64,000 nucleotides of DNA, taken from the NCBI RefSeq assembly GCF_000740675.1, contig NZ_JPXI01000033.1, positions 62,001 through 126,000 on the forward strand, written 5' to 3'. The notes beneath the pieces were generated by a model. The model saw nothing but the letters and a program-made list of their open reading frames with translations, searched no databases and had not been told where the DNA came from. Positions 63,491-64,000 of this stretch are shown piece by piece (position 1 is the first letter of the stretch; the number at the start of each line of letters is the position of its first letter). This stretch comes from Massilia sp. BSC265. Lineage in GTDB: Bacteria; Pseudomonadota; Gammaproteobacteria; Burkholderiales; Burkholderiaceae_D. Position numbers and translations under genes: made by a program.

Positions 63491-64000
63491 GCGTCCCTCC
63501 GCGCGATGTTCGACCAGGCGCGCCAGCCGGTCCAGGCCAGCACCACGAACACGGCATACAGGATGGCGGTCAGGTTCAAGCCCTTGTAGACGTACAAGCC
63601 GACGTAGAGCACGTCCACCACGATCCAGACCAGCCAGTTCTCCACTTTCTTACGGCCCAGCAGGAGCTGGCCCACCAGGCTGCCGGCGGTCAGGAAGCCG
63701 TCGGCATGCGGCACGTCGGTGTCGGTGAGGTGGTCGAGGAACTGCGACAGCAGCACGAAGCCGGCGGCCCAGCCGGCGATGGCCCAGCCCCAAGCTGCCC
63801 GCTTGAGGCGCGTGACCACCAGCGGCTGCTCGCCGGCGCCATGCAGCCACTGGTACCAGCCCCAGACCGAGGCCCCGATGAACACGAACTGCAGGCCCAT
63901 GTCGCCGTACAGCTTGGCGTCGTAGAACACCACGGCATAGGTGGCGGACGAAGCGATCGAGAACAGCCAGGCCCAGTGCTTCTGGCGGATGTTCAGCAGC
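63487..64000 (-). CDS. pnuC: PnuC-family vitamin transporter (5' end outside window)
   Basis: The frame is open to the end of the window; the start lies beyond it. The visible 170 residues begin LNIRQKHWAWLFSIASSATY and continue through several helices: YGDMGLQFVFIGASVWGWYQ, WGWAIAGWAAGFVLL, and ENWLVWIVVDVLYVGLYVYK, the last being a PnuC hallmark (W-x2-W-I-x-V-D). PnuC proteins facilitate uptake of nicotinamide riboside; the PnuT branch carries thiamine and PnuX riboflavin. It is coupled by ATGA to the NadR-like kinase. Which vitamin it carries cannot be settled here. Confidence 0.88.
   Translation of the reverse strand, partial: LLNIRQKHWAWLFSIASSATYAVVFYDAKLYGDMGLQFVFIGASVWGWYQWLHGAGEQPLVVTRLKRAAWGWAIAGWAAGFVLLSQFLDHLTDTDVPHADGFLTAGSLVGQLLLGRKKVENWLVWIVVDVLYVGLYVYKGLNLTAILYAVFVVLAWTGWRAWSNIARRDA

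Overview
The window is dense, GC-rich chromosomal DNA with short intergenic gaps and many ATGA-type overlaps. The OmpR/EnvZ, PrmB/DapE/DapD/DapC and LpxD protein sequences, the codon use, and a recurring intergenic hairpin built on GTAGGGTGGGC point to a beta-proteobacterium of the Oxalobacteraceae, most like Massilia/Telluria. This placement comes from memory of those families; no database search was run. I see no rRNA, tRNA, CRISPR array, phage or intact transposase.

Layout. 1-6400: end of a sugar-isomerase/dehydrogenase pair, a stand-alone lpxD, a VOC protein, and a divergent MocR regulator/EamA exporter pair. 6.4-8.8 kb: RidA, an aminotransferase and a decayed REC-GGDEF gene. 8.8-14.6 kb: an overlapping three-gene operon (alkyl-DHAP-synthase-like flavoprotein, GlpD-like flavoprotein, FGGY kinase) divergent from an AraC regulator. 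14.6-17.5 kb: a broken ABC transporter and an MscS channel. 17.7-28.1 kb: lysine/DAP synthesis (dapC, dapD, dapE) with pilU, a lysR-gudD pair, an ArsC-like gene, prmB and an ABC-F ATPase. 28.3-39.3 kb: a TonB receptor behind a Fur-like box, CheW, small membrane proteins, a Nudix protein, a large hybrid histidine kinase, DUF817, a DUF4440 protein and a FapA-type protein. 39.4-45.4 kb: a small secreted protein, ompR-envZ plus a third unknown membrane gene, and an aminotransferase. 45.5-49.2 kb: a composite palindromic element, a TIGR01777 epimerase with a GbsR-type regulator, a threonine dehydratase-RidA pair, and a DUF4124 protein. 49.3-53.3 kb: a GGDEF-EAL protein and a FeeM-like N-acyltransferase with a repeat-rich upstream region. 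53.4-58.0 kb: PhzF, VOC, an SdpR/SdpI-like pair, a damaged LysR/MFS locus and a GST. 58.1-64.0 kb: a VirK/YbjX protein, a TPP riboswitch with a TonB receptor, an HDOD protein, and a NadR-like kinase with a PnuC-type transporter cut by the window end.

The less ordinary parts are: the ether-lipid-like flavoprotein/kinase operon; the FeeM-like acyltransferase next to a c-di-GMP enzyme, with two identical 15-bp palindromic repeats upstream; the unknown third gene of the ompR-envZ operon, whose C-terminus looks like an AIM24-type beta domain; the TPP-riboswitch receptor close to a PnuC/kinase pair; a family of at least five REP-like hairpins, one nested in a longer inverted repeat; and four loci showing gene decay (REC-GGDEF, ABC transporter, LysR, MFS).
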